Assembly: GCF_014805685.1 (NCBI RefSeq)
Contig: NC_060896.1
Coordinates: forward strand, 19,114,777-19,178,776
Source: Silurus meridionalis
Taxonomy: Eukaryota > Chordata > Actinopteri > Siluriformes > Siluridae
Length of the DNA: 64,000 nucleotides
Reading direction: 5' to 3'
In this document: piece after piece, positions 1 to 64,000 of the stretch
Position numbering within the stretch: position 1 is the first letter of the stretch
Layout of the letters: each line of letters starts with the position of its first letter
Notes under the pieces: generated by a model
What the model saw: only the letters and a program-made list of their open reading frames with translations
What the model was told of the DNA's origin: nothing
Database searches by the model: none
Program-made: the position numbers and the translations under genes

Positions 1-239
1 TTTTTGTCCGGTGCGGGCACTGGACATATACATCCACAGAACAAGTTTGTGGAGGAAGTTGGAACAACTGTTCATCTGCTATGGCACTCCGAGTAGAGGC
101 CTCTCAGTGAAAAAGCCTGTTCAGAGTGGAAACCGTTTTGGAAATCCTCTCTATGACCATGGTCACTGCACTGTAACTCAGATTCATGGTGTTACCATGG
201 TGTCATCTTATATTCTAGGCATTCTTTGTGGAAAGCAAC

Positions 240-960
240 AGAACATTCAGTGGTCAGTATGAGAGAACTGTACTAAAAGCACCTAATTTTAACTGCTCTA
301 ATACATTGGTATACATATGTGGTTGGAAAAAATCTTGAATGATCGTGATTGGCAATCACTTAAATGTTTGGTCAAATCAGATCGTAAAACAAACAACAGT
401 AGAACTCACGGACATGTTTAATAGTGAAAGTAAGAGCATTTTCACATGCACAATGCAAAGTTACCTTAAGGGATTGGGACTAAACATATGATCTGGGGTT
501 GCTGCAGTTGGTCAGGTCTCGGTTCAACAAAGTTATGTGCCCAAAGAATGAGGTCAGCTGACTACCTGATAATACTCAATGGCCAGGTTATTCCATCAAT
601 GGATTTTTACTCTGATGGCACAGGCATATTCCAAGATGACAATGCCAGAATTCATCAGGCTCAAATTGTGAAAGAGTGGTTCAGGGAGCATGAGACATTA
701 TTTTCACATAGTCCAGACCTTAATCCCATAGAGAATCTTTGGGATGTGCTGGAGAAGACTTTGCGCAGCGGTCCGACTCTCCCATCATAAATACAAGATC
801 TTGGTGAAAAATCTCTGGACAGGTATAAATGTTGACATTGCAGAACCTTATCAAAACGAATGAATGAAGCAATTGAATGCGTGCTGTAAACCAAAGCTGC
901 AGGCAGTCCAACGAAAAATTAGAGTTTGTGATAGAGTTTTTGTGGGGGAAATGTATATAA
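240..960 (+). pseudogene. Tc1-like transposase remnant
   Basis: Plus-strand reading gives broken pieces of a Tc1/mariner transposase. The clearest run is 488-790, with the DNARIHQAQ second-aspartate region and [16 protein letters not shown], the region of the third catalytic residue. Upstream and downstream parts carry stops and frame changes. Terminal repeats are not resolved; the element may extend left of the window. Confidence 0.8.
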
Positions 961-1438
961 AAGGGCTGTCGAAATTAATGCGTTAATGCAAATTCATTTT
1001 AACAGCATGTGTCATGATACACACATCTGGCAATTAAAACCGTCTGAGTAGAAACATAGCAAAAGTTCAGTTTGGTGTTCTGATGATTTATGCACAGTGG
1101 AACCTTGATTCTCTTGCTTTATGAATGCTTTGCAGGACAAGCCAAAAACAAATTATTAAAACTTTATTTGCATTACAAGCGTTAATTTGCATTGCAAACA
1201 TCAAGCATCATGTGAACAACTTGTGCTCAACTGAGACGAGTGTTCTTTCTCGCTTGTCTCACTTGTTGGGTAAAACAATGGGAGCTCAGGCAGCATTCGC
1301 ATGAACGTATTCTTTGCTATAATATTGTGACCACATGTGCTCACGTGGAAGAAGATTCTCTTTCCAAGTAATAACTCTTCTCTTCCTTCTCTCATCCTTC
1401 TTGTCTTCCTCATGCCAGCAATAACTCTTTTCAAAGGT

Positions 1439-2483
1439 ACAGTGCATCCGGAATGAATTCACAGCGCTTCACTTTTTCCACTTATTGTTATGTTACAGCC
1501 TTATTCAAAAAACCTCTTTCAGCTTCTCCCATTAGGGGTCGAAACAGCGGATCATCCGTATTCATGATCCGCATGTTTAATTTGGCACATGTTTTACGCT
1601 GGATGCCCTTCCTAAAACAACCCTCCCCATTTATCAGGGCTTGGGACGGCACTAAGAGTGCACTGGCTTGTGCAACCCTAATAGCTGGGGTTGGTTCCCT
1701 GAGCGGGGATCGAATCCGGGCCGCAGCGGTGAGAGCGCCGCAGCCTAACCACTAGACCACCAGGGAACCTGTTGTTACAGCCTTATTCAAAATAGATTCA
1801 ATTTAATATTTTCCTCAAAATTTTACAAACAATGCCCCATAATGACAACGTGAAAGAAGTGTAATTTTAAATCTTTCAAATTTATTAAAAATAAACCAAC
1901 TGAGGAAAAAATTTCACAAGTACATAATTATTCACAGCCTTCAGGCCAAAGAGTTAAATCTTTGTTTCTCATGGTCTAAGAGTCCTTCAGGTGCCTTTTG
2001 GCAAACTCCAGGTGGGCTGTCATGTACCTTTTACTGAGGATTGGCTTTTGTCTGGCCACTCTACCATACAGGCCTGATTGGTGGAGTGCTGCAGAGATGG
2101 TTGTTCTTCTGGAAGGTTCTCCTTCTCCCCAATCGCTCAGTCGCTCAGGCTCTAGGAAGAGGCCTGATGTTTCCAAACTTCTTCCATTTACGGATGATGG
2201 AGGCCACTCTGCTTATTGGGACCTTCAAATTTTTCTTTGGCCTTCCCCAGATCTGTGCCAAGATACAATCCTGTCTCGGCGGTCTAAAATGATTCCTTTG
2301 ACTTCATGGCTTGGCTTGTGCTCTGACATGCACTGTTAACTGTGGGACCTTATATAGACAAAGATTCCAAACAAACTTCGTTCATGTTGTTTGTAGTATT
2401 TTAAGGTAAAGAATGAATTTAATTAATTTTGGAACAAGGCTGTAACACAACAAAATGTGGAAATACTTTCCGGATGCACAGTG
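1439..2483 (-). mobile_element. Tc1-like element, internally deleted, with a nested SINE
   Basis: Inverted ends match: CAGTGCATCCGGAA at 1440 and TTCCGGATGCACAGTG ending 2483, each followed inward by a copy of the motif TTACAGCCTTATTC or its complement. The minus strand at 1976-2176 encodes a transposase fragment (SAALHQSGLYGRVARQKP, then EFAKRHLKDS). Without the SINE the element is under 800 bp, shorter than intact Tc1 copies, so it is deleted and non-autonomous. Confidence 0.8.
1491..1792 (-). repeat. tRNA-Glu-derived SINE with LINE-like tail and 20-bp target duplications
   Basis: Identical 20-bp copies at 1491-1510 and 1773-1792 flank the body. On the minus strand, 1767-1695 forms a 73-nt tRNA-Glu-like head with a perfect 7-bp acceptor stem (TTCCCTG/CAGGGAA), an A box (TAGTGGTTA), anticodon CTC and a TTCGATC loop. 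Two mispaired positions in the T stem argue against a working tRNA. The rest (1511-1690) contains GGAAGGGCATCCAGCG and TCGACCCCTAATGGGAG on the minus strand, typical of fish SINE/RTE-type tails. Confidence 0.8.
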
Positions 2484-2606
2484 AAGTGCAAAGATTTTAT
2501 GTATTTATTTTTAATTATTATTTATAAGCATATGAAAGCATATAGAAATTTCTAATAGTGTCCCAAAATATCAGAATTCTTCACCCGTCCCCAAACTGCG
2601 AACCTG

Positions 2607-2639
<33 letters not shown>

Positions 2640-2641
<2 letters not shown>

Positions 2642-2788
2642 ATGTGCATGCGTGAGTGACGCACGGCTTGGTCGGCGCGAGCTCAGGAATTCCTCCTTCC
2701 GTTCATTCGGAGATCGGAGCTCGTGCGTGCAGGTCCTGGCGCGGGCGCACAAACGGTAGGGAAGAAGAAGAGAAGAAGGAAGAGAGCG

Positions 2789-2819
<31 letters not shown>

Positions 2820-2898
2820 TACACGGAGAGACAATTTGGGATTTAATTGTGTGGAATTACTGAAGGTTCTGTACTTTGTTTAACGGACGGACGGCGGG
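2640..2898 (+). promoter_or_regulatory. sphkap: CpG-rich promoter and 5'UTR of sphkap
   Basis: This stretch just before the sphkap ATG is much richer in CG dinucleotides than the AT-rich surroundings (for example around 2660-2690 and 2720-2755). It ends in a (GA)n tract at about 2791-2819. An in-frame stop at 2881 and the Kozak-like context GGCGGGATGG fit a start at 2899. The CpG-rich character continues into intron 1, to about 3010 and again at 3530-3600. The transcription start cannot be placed; no TATA box is evident. Confidence 0.5.
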
Positions 2899-47341
<44,443 letters not shown>

Positions 47342-48140
47342 CATACACATACACACTCTCACAAACACACTGTGGCAAAGGCCTGTTGTTGAGAGCCCCA
47401 ACTCTGCAACCACTTTGTACTGTATGTCTCACAGTGGTGTCTAAAAGTCTAACCTTTTTCTCTCCCTCTCTCACTTCTCCTTTCTCTAATTCTTTTTCTC
47501 TGTTTGTTTGACAATGGGCTTTTACATGTTTTCACTTTTCATAACATTGCATCATGAGATCAAATTAGCCACTGCTTCAGAGACCCTCTGTGATTGGAGG
47601 ACATATTTTTGGCGTAGCCAGTCAGTCAGTCTGGTAGGCGGGATAGATATAAAAAAAAAGCCATTTTGTAGCTTGTAAATTTATAAATGTAGTTCGTGGC
47701 ATTTTGTTCAAAGGTAAAAAATCTATGTGGATATGAAATGATCTACTGAATATGATAGAGAATATATCAGTTGTGTATAACAATCTGAGTGCAGCATTTC
47801 ACAGAATAAGGATTTTGCTTCAGTTATACTTTTAAAAGCACACCTGATTGTTTCTGTGGTACATTTAGAAATGTGTTACAGTATGTTGTGAGTAAAATGA
47901 TTTATTTTAGTTAGGTGTAAATAATGAAGTTTGCATAAGTGATTTACAGTAGTTGTGCGTGAGTACAGTTTGTCATGTAAAAAACCTGTATATGTCAAAT
48001 TCATTGCGTGAAATGTAATTGCATAATTACAGTAGTATTCTGAACATCAGCACGTAAAGCACAAAGGCATCTAATCTATGACCATATATCTGAATGTATT
48101 TATCTTTTCAAAATCAATAAAATTGTATGTAAGATACAGG
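47342..48140 (+). other. sphkap: sphkap 3'UTR with candidate poly(A) signal
   Basis: AT-rich non-coding sequence after the stop. The canonical AATAAA at 48116-48121 lies about 775 bp past the stop and just before a (TA)n tract and a Tc1 remnant, so it is a plausible transcript end. Transcript evidence is not visible from sequence alone. Confidence 0.5.
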
Positions 48141-48196
48141 ATTGGTTCTGTATTTGAAAATTTCTTCTACAATACATACATTAAAACTGCAAAAAA

Positions 48197-48198
<2 letters not shown>

Positions 48199-48272
<74 letters not shown>

Positions 48273-48966
48273 TTACATGCCTGTCAAGTTTAGAAACACC
48301 TAGTATTTTATTATTCTTGAGAGATGCATGCATGTTCATTTTGTTTATATGCCACAAACAGTTGCAATAAACTGTTCATTAAAAAATCCTCCCTTAGCAT
48401 TAAGAACAGCTTTACACTTTCTTTGAATCTGGACAGTTAGTTTCTCCAAACATGCAGCTAAAATACTTTGCCATTGCTTAATTCATTAATTGGATATTTC
48501 TTTCCATGCAATCCTTGCGATCCAGTTCATTCCAGAGCAGTTAGATATGATTTAAGTGCAGTGACTGGACAGGACATACCATAATAGACAAAACAGCAGC
48601 CAACTGTTTGCTCTCTAAATGACACTTACAGAGCTGGGCCTTTTGCTTCTGGCCATTGTCTTGTATTCCGAAGCTGGTTCTAATCAGCTGGACTCCAGGA
48701 GGAATTGTACGGTATGGAAAGGTAGCCATGTTGGTTCAGTATTTCTTTTACCCAGAATAAATCTCCAACCTTCCCTGGTCCAAAAAAAACCCAAACCATT
48801 AAGCATCCACCCTCATGTATGACTGTGGTTGTGAGGCATTCTAGTCCTGATCTCCAATTCGCAAAAGCTCTTCTGTTAAACCCAAATACTAATTTGTGCA
48901 AAAAAAAAAATGTTTACTGCATGTAAAAAAGGAACATGTGTATTTCCAAACTTTTGACATGCACTA
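48199..48966 (-). mobile_element. (TA)n plus Tc1-like remnant downstream of sphkap
   Basis: (TA)n at 48199-48268 abuts an element from about 48274 to 48966. Its ends are inverse: GCCTGTCAAGTTTAGAAACAC on the left, and TTTCCAAACTTTTGACATGC on the right. The minus strand at 48901-48680 encodes a transposase fragment (IHEGGCLMVWVFFGPGKVGD). The rest is broken. Confidence 0.75.
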
Positions 48967-50392
48967 TATATTTATTCATGCTGTACATGCAGAGCTGCTA
49001 TTTGATTAAACACACATGCCATGTAGATGGGCTTTATTCTGTTCAATGCACCACATCCGTTAATGGAAAGTATCCACCATATGTACTACCTCTGAACAGA
49101 TATTATTTGGTTTGTGGAACATTCTCAGCAATAACAATGACAGGATGTCATTAATTTTATGTCCAAAACCCTTGGATATTTTCAGATTTTCACTGCTAAT
49201 TTATAATATAATATTAAGCTAACATTTAGTTGATTTCCATATGGTCAGTATTGCATAACAAATCTTGTGGTTTGAAAAAACAAAAAAAAAGAAAGAAAAC
49301 CAAAGTATACATACTGCACCTCTTTATTAGCTACAACTATTTGTAAAGTATAAAGTATAATAATAAGTATAATAATAACCAGTAGTGATAATAGGTGTGT
49401 AATTTGTAAAGGTACACAATTTGGAATTATTAAAAAAAAAGCAAATATATTGCGGAACATTTCGACATTCATAGTATCGTTGCGAATTGAAAAAAATCCA
49501 CAGCAGCTGATTGTTTAAGTATTACATGCTTTGCTATTTTACAGTAGAGCATGAAGTCAAACAAGGTCATTAATTTTTTCTTTGTCCACACCTTTATTAT
49601 ACACAACAGATCTAGGAGACCAGGTAAATTTTATATTAATTAGAATGAAGTAGAACATCTACATAAAGTAGAACATCTAGAAAACAAACGAGGATCTAAA
49701 CACTACAGCAATAAAGTAGTAAAGAATTATATGCACCAAAGCCTTTTAACATGTTACCAATTTTCCAATCAGCCAATCATGTGGCAGCAATGCAATGAAT
49801 AAAACCATGTCGATGATCTTGTGACTTCGGCTGTGGCAGCAATGCTGTTGTTGTTGTTTTTTTTTTCCCAGACATCTTTTTTTAATGGTTGTAAAGAGTT
49901 ATTTGATTTACTATAGACTTCCTGTCAGCTCAAACCATTCTGAGTTAGTGTCTATTAAAGTATGTCAGCATCCAGGCAATGTGTTGACATATGTTGCCTT
50001 TAAAGCATGTCTCAATGCCTGGCTATATAAGATTTTTTGAAGAGTAAGGTACCAAGGCAACTCTATTTCAAACTCACCTTAAGATACCCATACTTTTGGG
50101 ACTGACAGATTTCATTTAGCTCATTGCTTCCCACCAGGAGTCTCTAAAGTATATTAAGAAACTAACTAGTTTCTTAGAGATAGAAAAATTGCCAAGATCC
50201 TTTTTTAATTATTTAAAAATTTAAAGTTTTCCTTAAAATCTATAATATTTTTTATTTATTTAAACCTAGTAATTACATATATCACACTACTGGTGGTTGG
50301 CAGGCTCCTAGTGCATAGGTGTGATAATGTTTTAATGAGCTGTATGGCATCACATTTATACAAAATTTTCTTACACAGTGTGCATGTACAAT
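48967..50392. other. sphkap-daw1 intergenic sequence
   Basis: AT-rich. A short stretch at 49765-49850 (CCAATCATGTGGCAGCAATG) resembles a widespread fish transposon fragment. No gene recognised. Confidence 0.5.
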
Positions 50393-50903
50393 ATATGGAC
50401 AAAAGTTTGTAGACACCTGACCATAAGATTTGTATGTGGTTTTTGAACATCCGATTCCACATTTGCTGTTATAACAAGCTTCACTCTTCTGGGAAGATTT
50501 AGATTTAGTATATAGTTTTAGGAGTATAGTTATAAAAGGTTGTGCTCATTCAACCACAAGGGTGTTAATAAAGTCAATTATTGTAGGATGTAGGGTGACT
50601 AGGCCTAGGTTGCAGTTAGTGTTTCAATTTATCCCAAAGGTGTTCAAAAAAGTATTGAGGTCAAAGTTCTATAGTAGGTTAATAAAGATCTTCCACTCCA
50701 ACCTATGTCTTGATAAAGATTGCTTTGTGAACAGGGACAGTGTCATGCTGTAACAGGTTCAAGTCTCCTAGTTCACGTGAAGAGAAGATTTATTTCTACC
50801 ACATCCAAAGACATCCTGCACAATGTGTGCCTTCAATCTTGTAACAGTTTGGGGAATATCCACATATGGCTGGTGTCTGTACTTTTGTCCATATAATATA
50901 TGT
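50393..50903 (-). mobile_element. MITE-like Tc1 derivative with TATATGGACAAAAG ends
   Basis: Left end ATATGGACAAAAGTTTGTAG, then ACACCTGACC; right end is the inverse (GGTGTCTGTACTTTTGTCCATATA). The internal text (TTCTGGGAAGATTT, TTATCCCAAAGGTGTTC, TCATGCTGTAACAGG) is the antisense of a Tc1-family transposase. It contains a TTTATT (AATAAA on the minus strand) at 50789-50794. Confidence 0.8.
50789..50794 (-). promoter_or_regulatory. daw1: candidate poly(A) signal for daw1
   Basis: AATAAA on the minus strand, about 240 bp past the daw1 stop and inside the MITE. It is inferred from position only. Confidence 0.3.
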
Positions 50904-51033
50904 GTCTGTGTCTGAGTAGGTTCTCTGCACTTCACGTCGACCTTTACATGCAACTCAGAAGGCTAAATCGAACAATATATTTGTGTGTTGTGGGTGAGAT
51001 AATACTGAAGGTTGCCCTCTTCGTGTACAAGTC

Positions 51034-60872
<9,839 letters not shown>

Positions 60873-62260
60873 CTAGAGAGAGAGGAAGAGAAATAGAGGG
60901 AGTGAGAGGGAGAGAATGATGGATGGAGAGAGTGTGTTGTGAAGTAGTGCACTTAAGTGCATTAATTCATTTCCAATCTATAATCCAGACTGAGTAATTT
61001 ACATACATCAGTAATTTTCAGCCTGTAAACCGTGGCTTCCCTGTGGGGGGTGGTGGTATTGCATTCAGTAAAGGAGGCAATATTATGCTTTCAGTATGCA
61101 CAGCTGCAGGGACAGCTGTGACAACCCGGAAAAAACGCGTTATTTTGTGCATGCATGGATTTGCCTTACTGCTTCACATGTTAATGTGCTTGGCACTGAC
61201 ATTAGATAAAAATGTTTGTTTTTTTAAGAAAGCAGAGCACATTTTTCAACCCTAACCCTTTATTGTCTTTTTTCTGTTTTCACATATGCACCACTGTAAA
61301 TTTGAATCAACCCTGGGGTGTATTTTCTTCTTGGTGCATTTGGGCACATAAGAACACAACAATTTCCCTTGGGTGCAGACCTAAACACTCGGCCTAAAAG
61401 CGGATAATTCCAATTGCAGTGAGAAATCGACTGCATTGAGAAAGCAATTCGACCCTAAATTAACCCAACTGCAGCAAGTAACAGAAAACATGCATGACAG
61501 GTAGCAGGATTTCATGTTATTATTAATTCCAACACTGGCTATGCTGCTGACTAAGAGACATGGTCTATTGTAACAAACAATTCCAGTGTGAATTGTTAAA
61601 AGGTTGACAACTTTCCCAATGTTCTGTTCATTTCAGGGCATTACTATGTGAGTTTATTCTGCCAAGCTATTAAGCAAATGGCAGAAATAAAAGCAAAGGT
61701 AAGCTTCTTTGACATGTTGCAGCAGAAGACTCTTCAGAACAGTCCCAAGGAAGTGAGAGAGTGACTTTAATGCATTGGAATGCAGATTTGATTCTCATTC
61801 CCTGAAATTGAGGCCCACTTAGAGAGTGCTGAGGTAGATACAGATCAAAACAGACCAAAGATTGGAAGGAAAACCAGGAGCACAACAGACCAGCGGCACT
61901 GAAAGTGCTTCAAGCAAGTGTTAAGGCTGCTATGGAAAAATCATTTGGATCCGAACCAGTGCCTAAATTGTTTCATGGTCCATTTATAATGCAAGTTGCT
62001 GGGATATTCTACAATATAACAATTTTATTGATGAATTCTTATGCATTTTTAAGGGTGAGCCAAAGATTAGATTTTATAAAAGAGCAGGCATGCCAGCTGG
62101 AGTATTCGTCAAACAAGCCCAGAAGGTATTAAATGATTGCCTCCTTTGGCTTGAGGCAGGACCAAGACATGACACAACATACCACCCTTAGATTTCATCT
62201 GCATCAGCCCAATGTTTCAGTTGAGTTGGGCTTAAAAGTCCAAAAGAGTGAATTGAAGGT
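60873..62260. other. daw1 upstream intron, no exon recognised
   Basis: I looked on the minus strand for the DAW1 N-terminal coding segments and did not find them. The short frames here have no recognisable domains. Confidence 0.5.
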
Positions 62261-62261
62261 G

Positions 62262-62320
62262 TTACATTATATATCCAAAAGTATGTGGACATCTGAATAT
62301 CAAACCATGTAGCATGTGCA
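62262..62320 (+). repeat. Tc1/MITE terminal fragment
   Basis: TATATCCAAAAGTATGTGGA, then CATCTGAATATC, is a left-end terminal repeat of the 50393-50903 family without the rest of the element. Confidence 0.6.
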
Positions 62321-62429
62321 TTTTCTTTATTAATCAATTGAAGATGAGTTGGGGACAAACCAAAAAAAATGAAAATAGAAGGACACTACAGAGTATAACT
62401 AAACCTATGAATGTAAAATGTCCAGTGGT

Positions 62430-62790
62430 CTTACATTTACATTTGTGGCATTTAGCAGACGCCCTTGTCCAGAGCGGTGAACAAAAGTGCTTTGAGTCTC
62501 CAGCAATTAATAAATCTACACTGGTACGCTAGATTACAAACTTAATATAAATCAGACTACAATTCTTGATTTTTACAAAGCAAACTTGGTAAGTGCTAAT
62601 TTAAGTGTTTCAAGAAGAGGTAGATCTTCAACCGTCGCTTGAAGATAGCCAGGGACTCCGCTGTTCAGACATCTAGGGGTTCATTCCACCACCTCAGTGC
62701 CAGAACAGGGAAGAGCCTTGAAGTATACTTACCTCTCATTCTGAGAGAAAGTGGTACCAGTCGAGCAGTGCTGGAGGAGTCTTAAGTCTT
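62430..62790 (+). repeat. dispersed fish repeat sharing a SINE module
   Basis: Contains CATTTAGCAGACGCCCTTGTCC (also seen, inverted, at 28660 and 9430), then TCTCCAGCAATTAAT, CAAGAAGAGGTAGATCTTCA and TTCATTCCACCACCTCAGTG. This layout recurs in fish genomes; I cannot give a family name. Confidence 0.6.
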
Positions 62791-62874
62791 AAGCATCATG
62801 TGGAAGTGATTAGCAAGCAGACAGGTTTGCCAATTGGTTAAAGAGATTTGTGCAGAAAGATGAAAACAAGAAAA

Positions 62875-62958
62875 GTGTCACTTGCAGACATTTGCAAAGT
62901 GGCCACATGCAGATCACGGTCTACCTTTGCCAGATTTTACAGACTGAATGCTGTTTGT
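62875..62958 (+). pseudogene. fragment of a DIRS-type tyrosine recombinase
   Basis: Reads SLADICKVATCRSRSTFARFYRLNA, given here in parts: SLADICKVAT then STFARFYRLN. It resembles the C-terminus of DIRS recombinases, with the likely nucleophile tyrosine in RFYRL. Only about 28 codons are recognisable. Confidence 0.6.
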
Positions 62959-62959
62959 A

Positions 62960-64000
62960 TAACCCATGTGTTCTGTTTAAAGATTTTGTAACTTTAAAAA
63001 AGTAGGGTATTGGCAACATTTAGAAGTGTGGTACATTCTGGCATGGTAAAAGTAAATAATTCAATGTTTTGTAAAATAAGGATACATTGTGAAAAAGTGC
63101 ATTGCAGAATTGTTTGTGCATTAAAACAATTCCAAGCTCAGTTCAACAAAAGACACACTTATATAAAGTTTATTATATGTTTGTGTATGTATTTCTTACT
63201 TTATAAATTAAGAGCACTACTTTTTGGTGAAAAGTATAAAATTAAGGTATAATATTATCATGGCCAATGGTGCACGTGGTAATTTTCTGCAAAGAGGGAA
63301 AATGTAAAAGGATGTACTACAAGACTAATTAGATATTATTTACTGATTTTATACCGATTTTACCATCTCTGTTATTAGATTTAAAGTGAACATTTATTCT
63401 AACTGCCTACACAAAGAAACAAGGAGTCAAATATACTAACATCACATCAAAACAGAGCTCACAATAAATTGGACCAAAAGGAATCCACCAACTGTTAAAT
63501 CTTAATTAAATCTGACATGCATGCTTCTATTATACAATGTAATCGTCTAAGTGGAAAGCAAATTTGGGAGATATTTCATGCTAATAAGATTAAGATTACA
63601 TTAAGGTAAGCCACATTTATCTACTTTGGTGGCGAACATCAGTGCCTTGCTGCATTAAGAGCAATAGTTAGCTACTGTTCAAGTACACTATTTTATACTA
63701 ATCCATGTGCTGACCTGAAGTACTGAAAGGCTGTTATTAATGTCACATGGCAAGGTTTGTGATTAGCTGATCAAAACTTTATCAAGGCTTGATTACCCAG
63801 GTTTGGACAGTTGCCATTTGGCAAAGTCTGTACGGGTGAGTATCTATTCACACTGCCTTTTTTCCATAACTGACCCTCTGTTGCCATCTAGTGGCTATAG
63901 TAAAAACACAACTAAAACGGTATATATTTTATGAAAAAGCGTTTATTTCCTTTTTCCACTGTAAATTGTACTAAAAAGGATCTGTTTAAAACATGTGATA
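62960..64000. other. right edge, nothing recognised
   Basis: AT-rich with no gene or mobile element I can support. Confidence 0.5.

Noticed and set aside
1695..1767. Possible tRNA-Glu (CTC) gene on the minus strand
   Set aside because: It has an acceptor stem and the right length, but T-stem mismatches, a LINE-like tail and 20-bp target duplications make it a SINE head.

Overview
The window is vertebrate nuclear DNA, most likely from a teleost fish. It is AT-rich and dense in (CA)n, (TA)n and (GA)n microsatellites. Its mobile elements are typical of fish: many Tc1/mariner copies and MITEs, a BEL/Pao LTR retrotransposon, a DIRS-like tyrosine-recombinase retrotransposon and tRNA-derived SINEs. 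A catfish or other ostariophysan is possible, but that is only a guess from the repeat mix.

Two protein-coding genes can be assembled exon by exon, and they converge tail to tail. The first is sphkap (SPHK1 interactor, AKAP domain containing) on the + strand. Its 12 coding exons run from the ATG at 2899 to the stop at 47339-47341, with one giant 3.1-kb exon at 37947-41052. The second is daw1 (dynein assembly factor with WD repeats 1, the ODA16 homologue) on the - strand. Eleven exons lie between 60872 and the stop at 51034-51036; the exons for roughly the first 87 residues are not in the window and are presumably past 64000. As I recall, the SPHKAP-DAW1 neighbourhood and convergent orientation match human chromosome 2, which supports both calls.

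Layout: 1-2500, Tc1 remnants, one carrying a nested SINE; 2640-3020, CpG-rich sphkap promoter and exon 1; 2934-30660, very large introns 1-3 holding Tc1 copies, microsatellites and the BEL/Pao element (20426-25697); 30661-32961, exons 4-6; 34550-37135, DIRS-like element in intron 6; 37947-47341, giant exon and 3' exons, with a Tc1 copy in intron 9; 47342-51033, sphkap 3'UTR and intergenic MITEs; 51034-60872, daw1; 60873-64000, no exon recognised, repeat fragments including a piece of DIRS recombinase.

The two genes share no pathway. SPHKAP anchors type-I protein kinase A, while DAW1 delivers outer dynein arms to motile cilia. The points most worth checking are a one-base phase conflict at the sphkap exon 2/exon 3 junction, the frequent placement of (TG)n/(CA)n tracts against splice sites, a GC-AG intron in daw1, Tc1 elements abutting (TA)n tracts, and a 79-bp near-perfect inverted repeat in a daw1 intron. 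I found no convincing new biological system; most other open frames are shadows of microsatellites or transposons.
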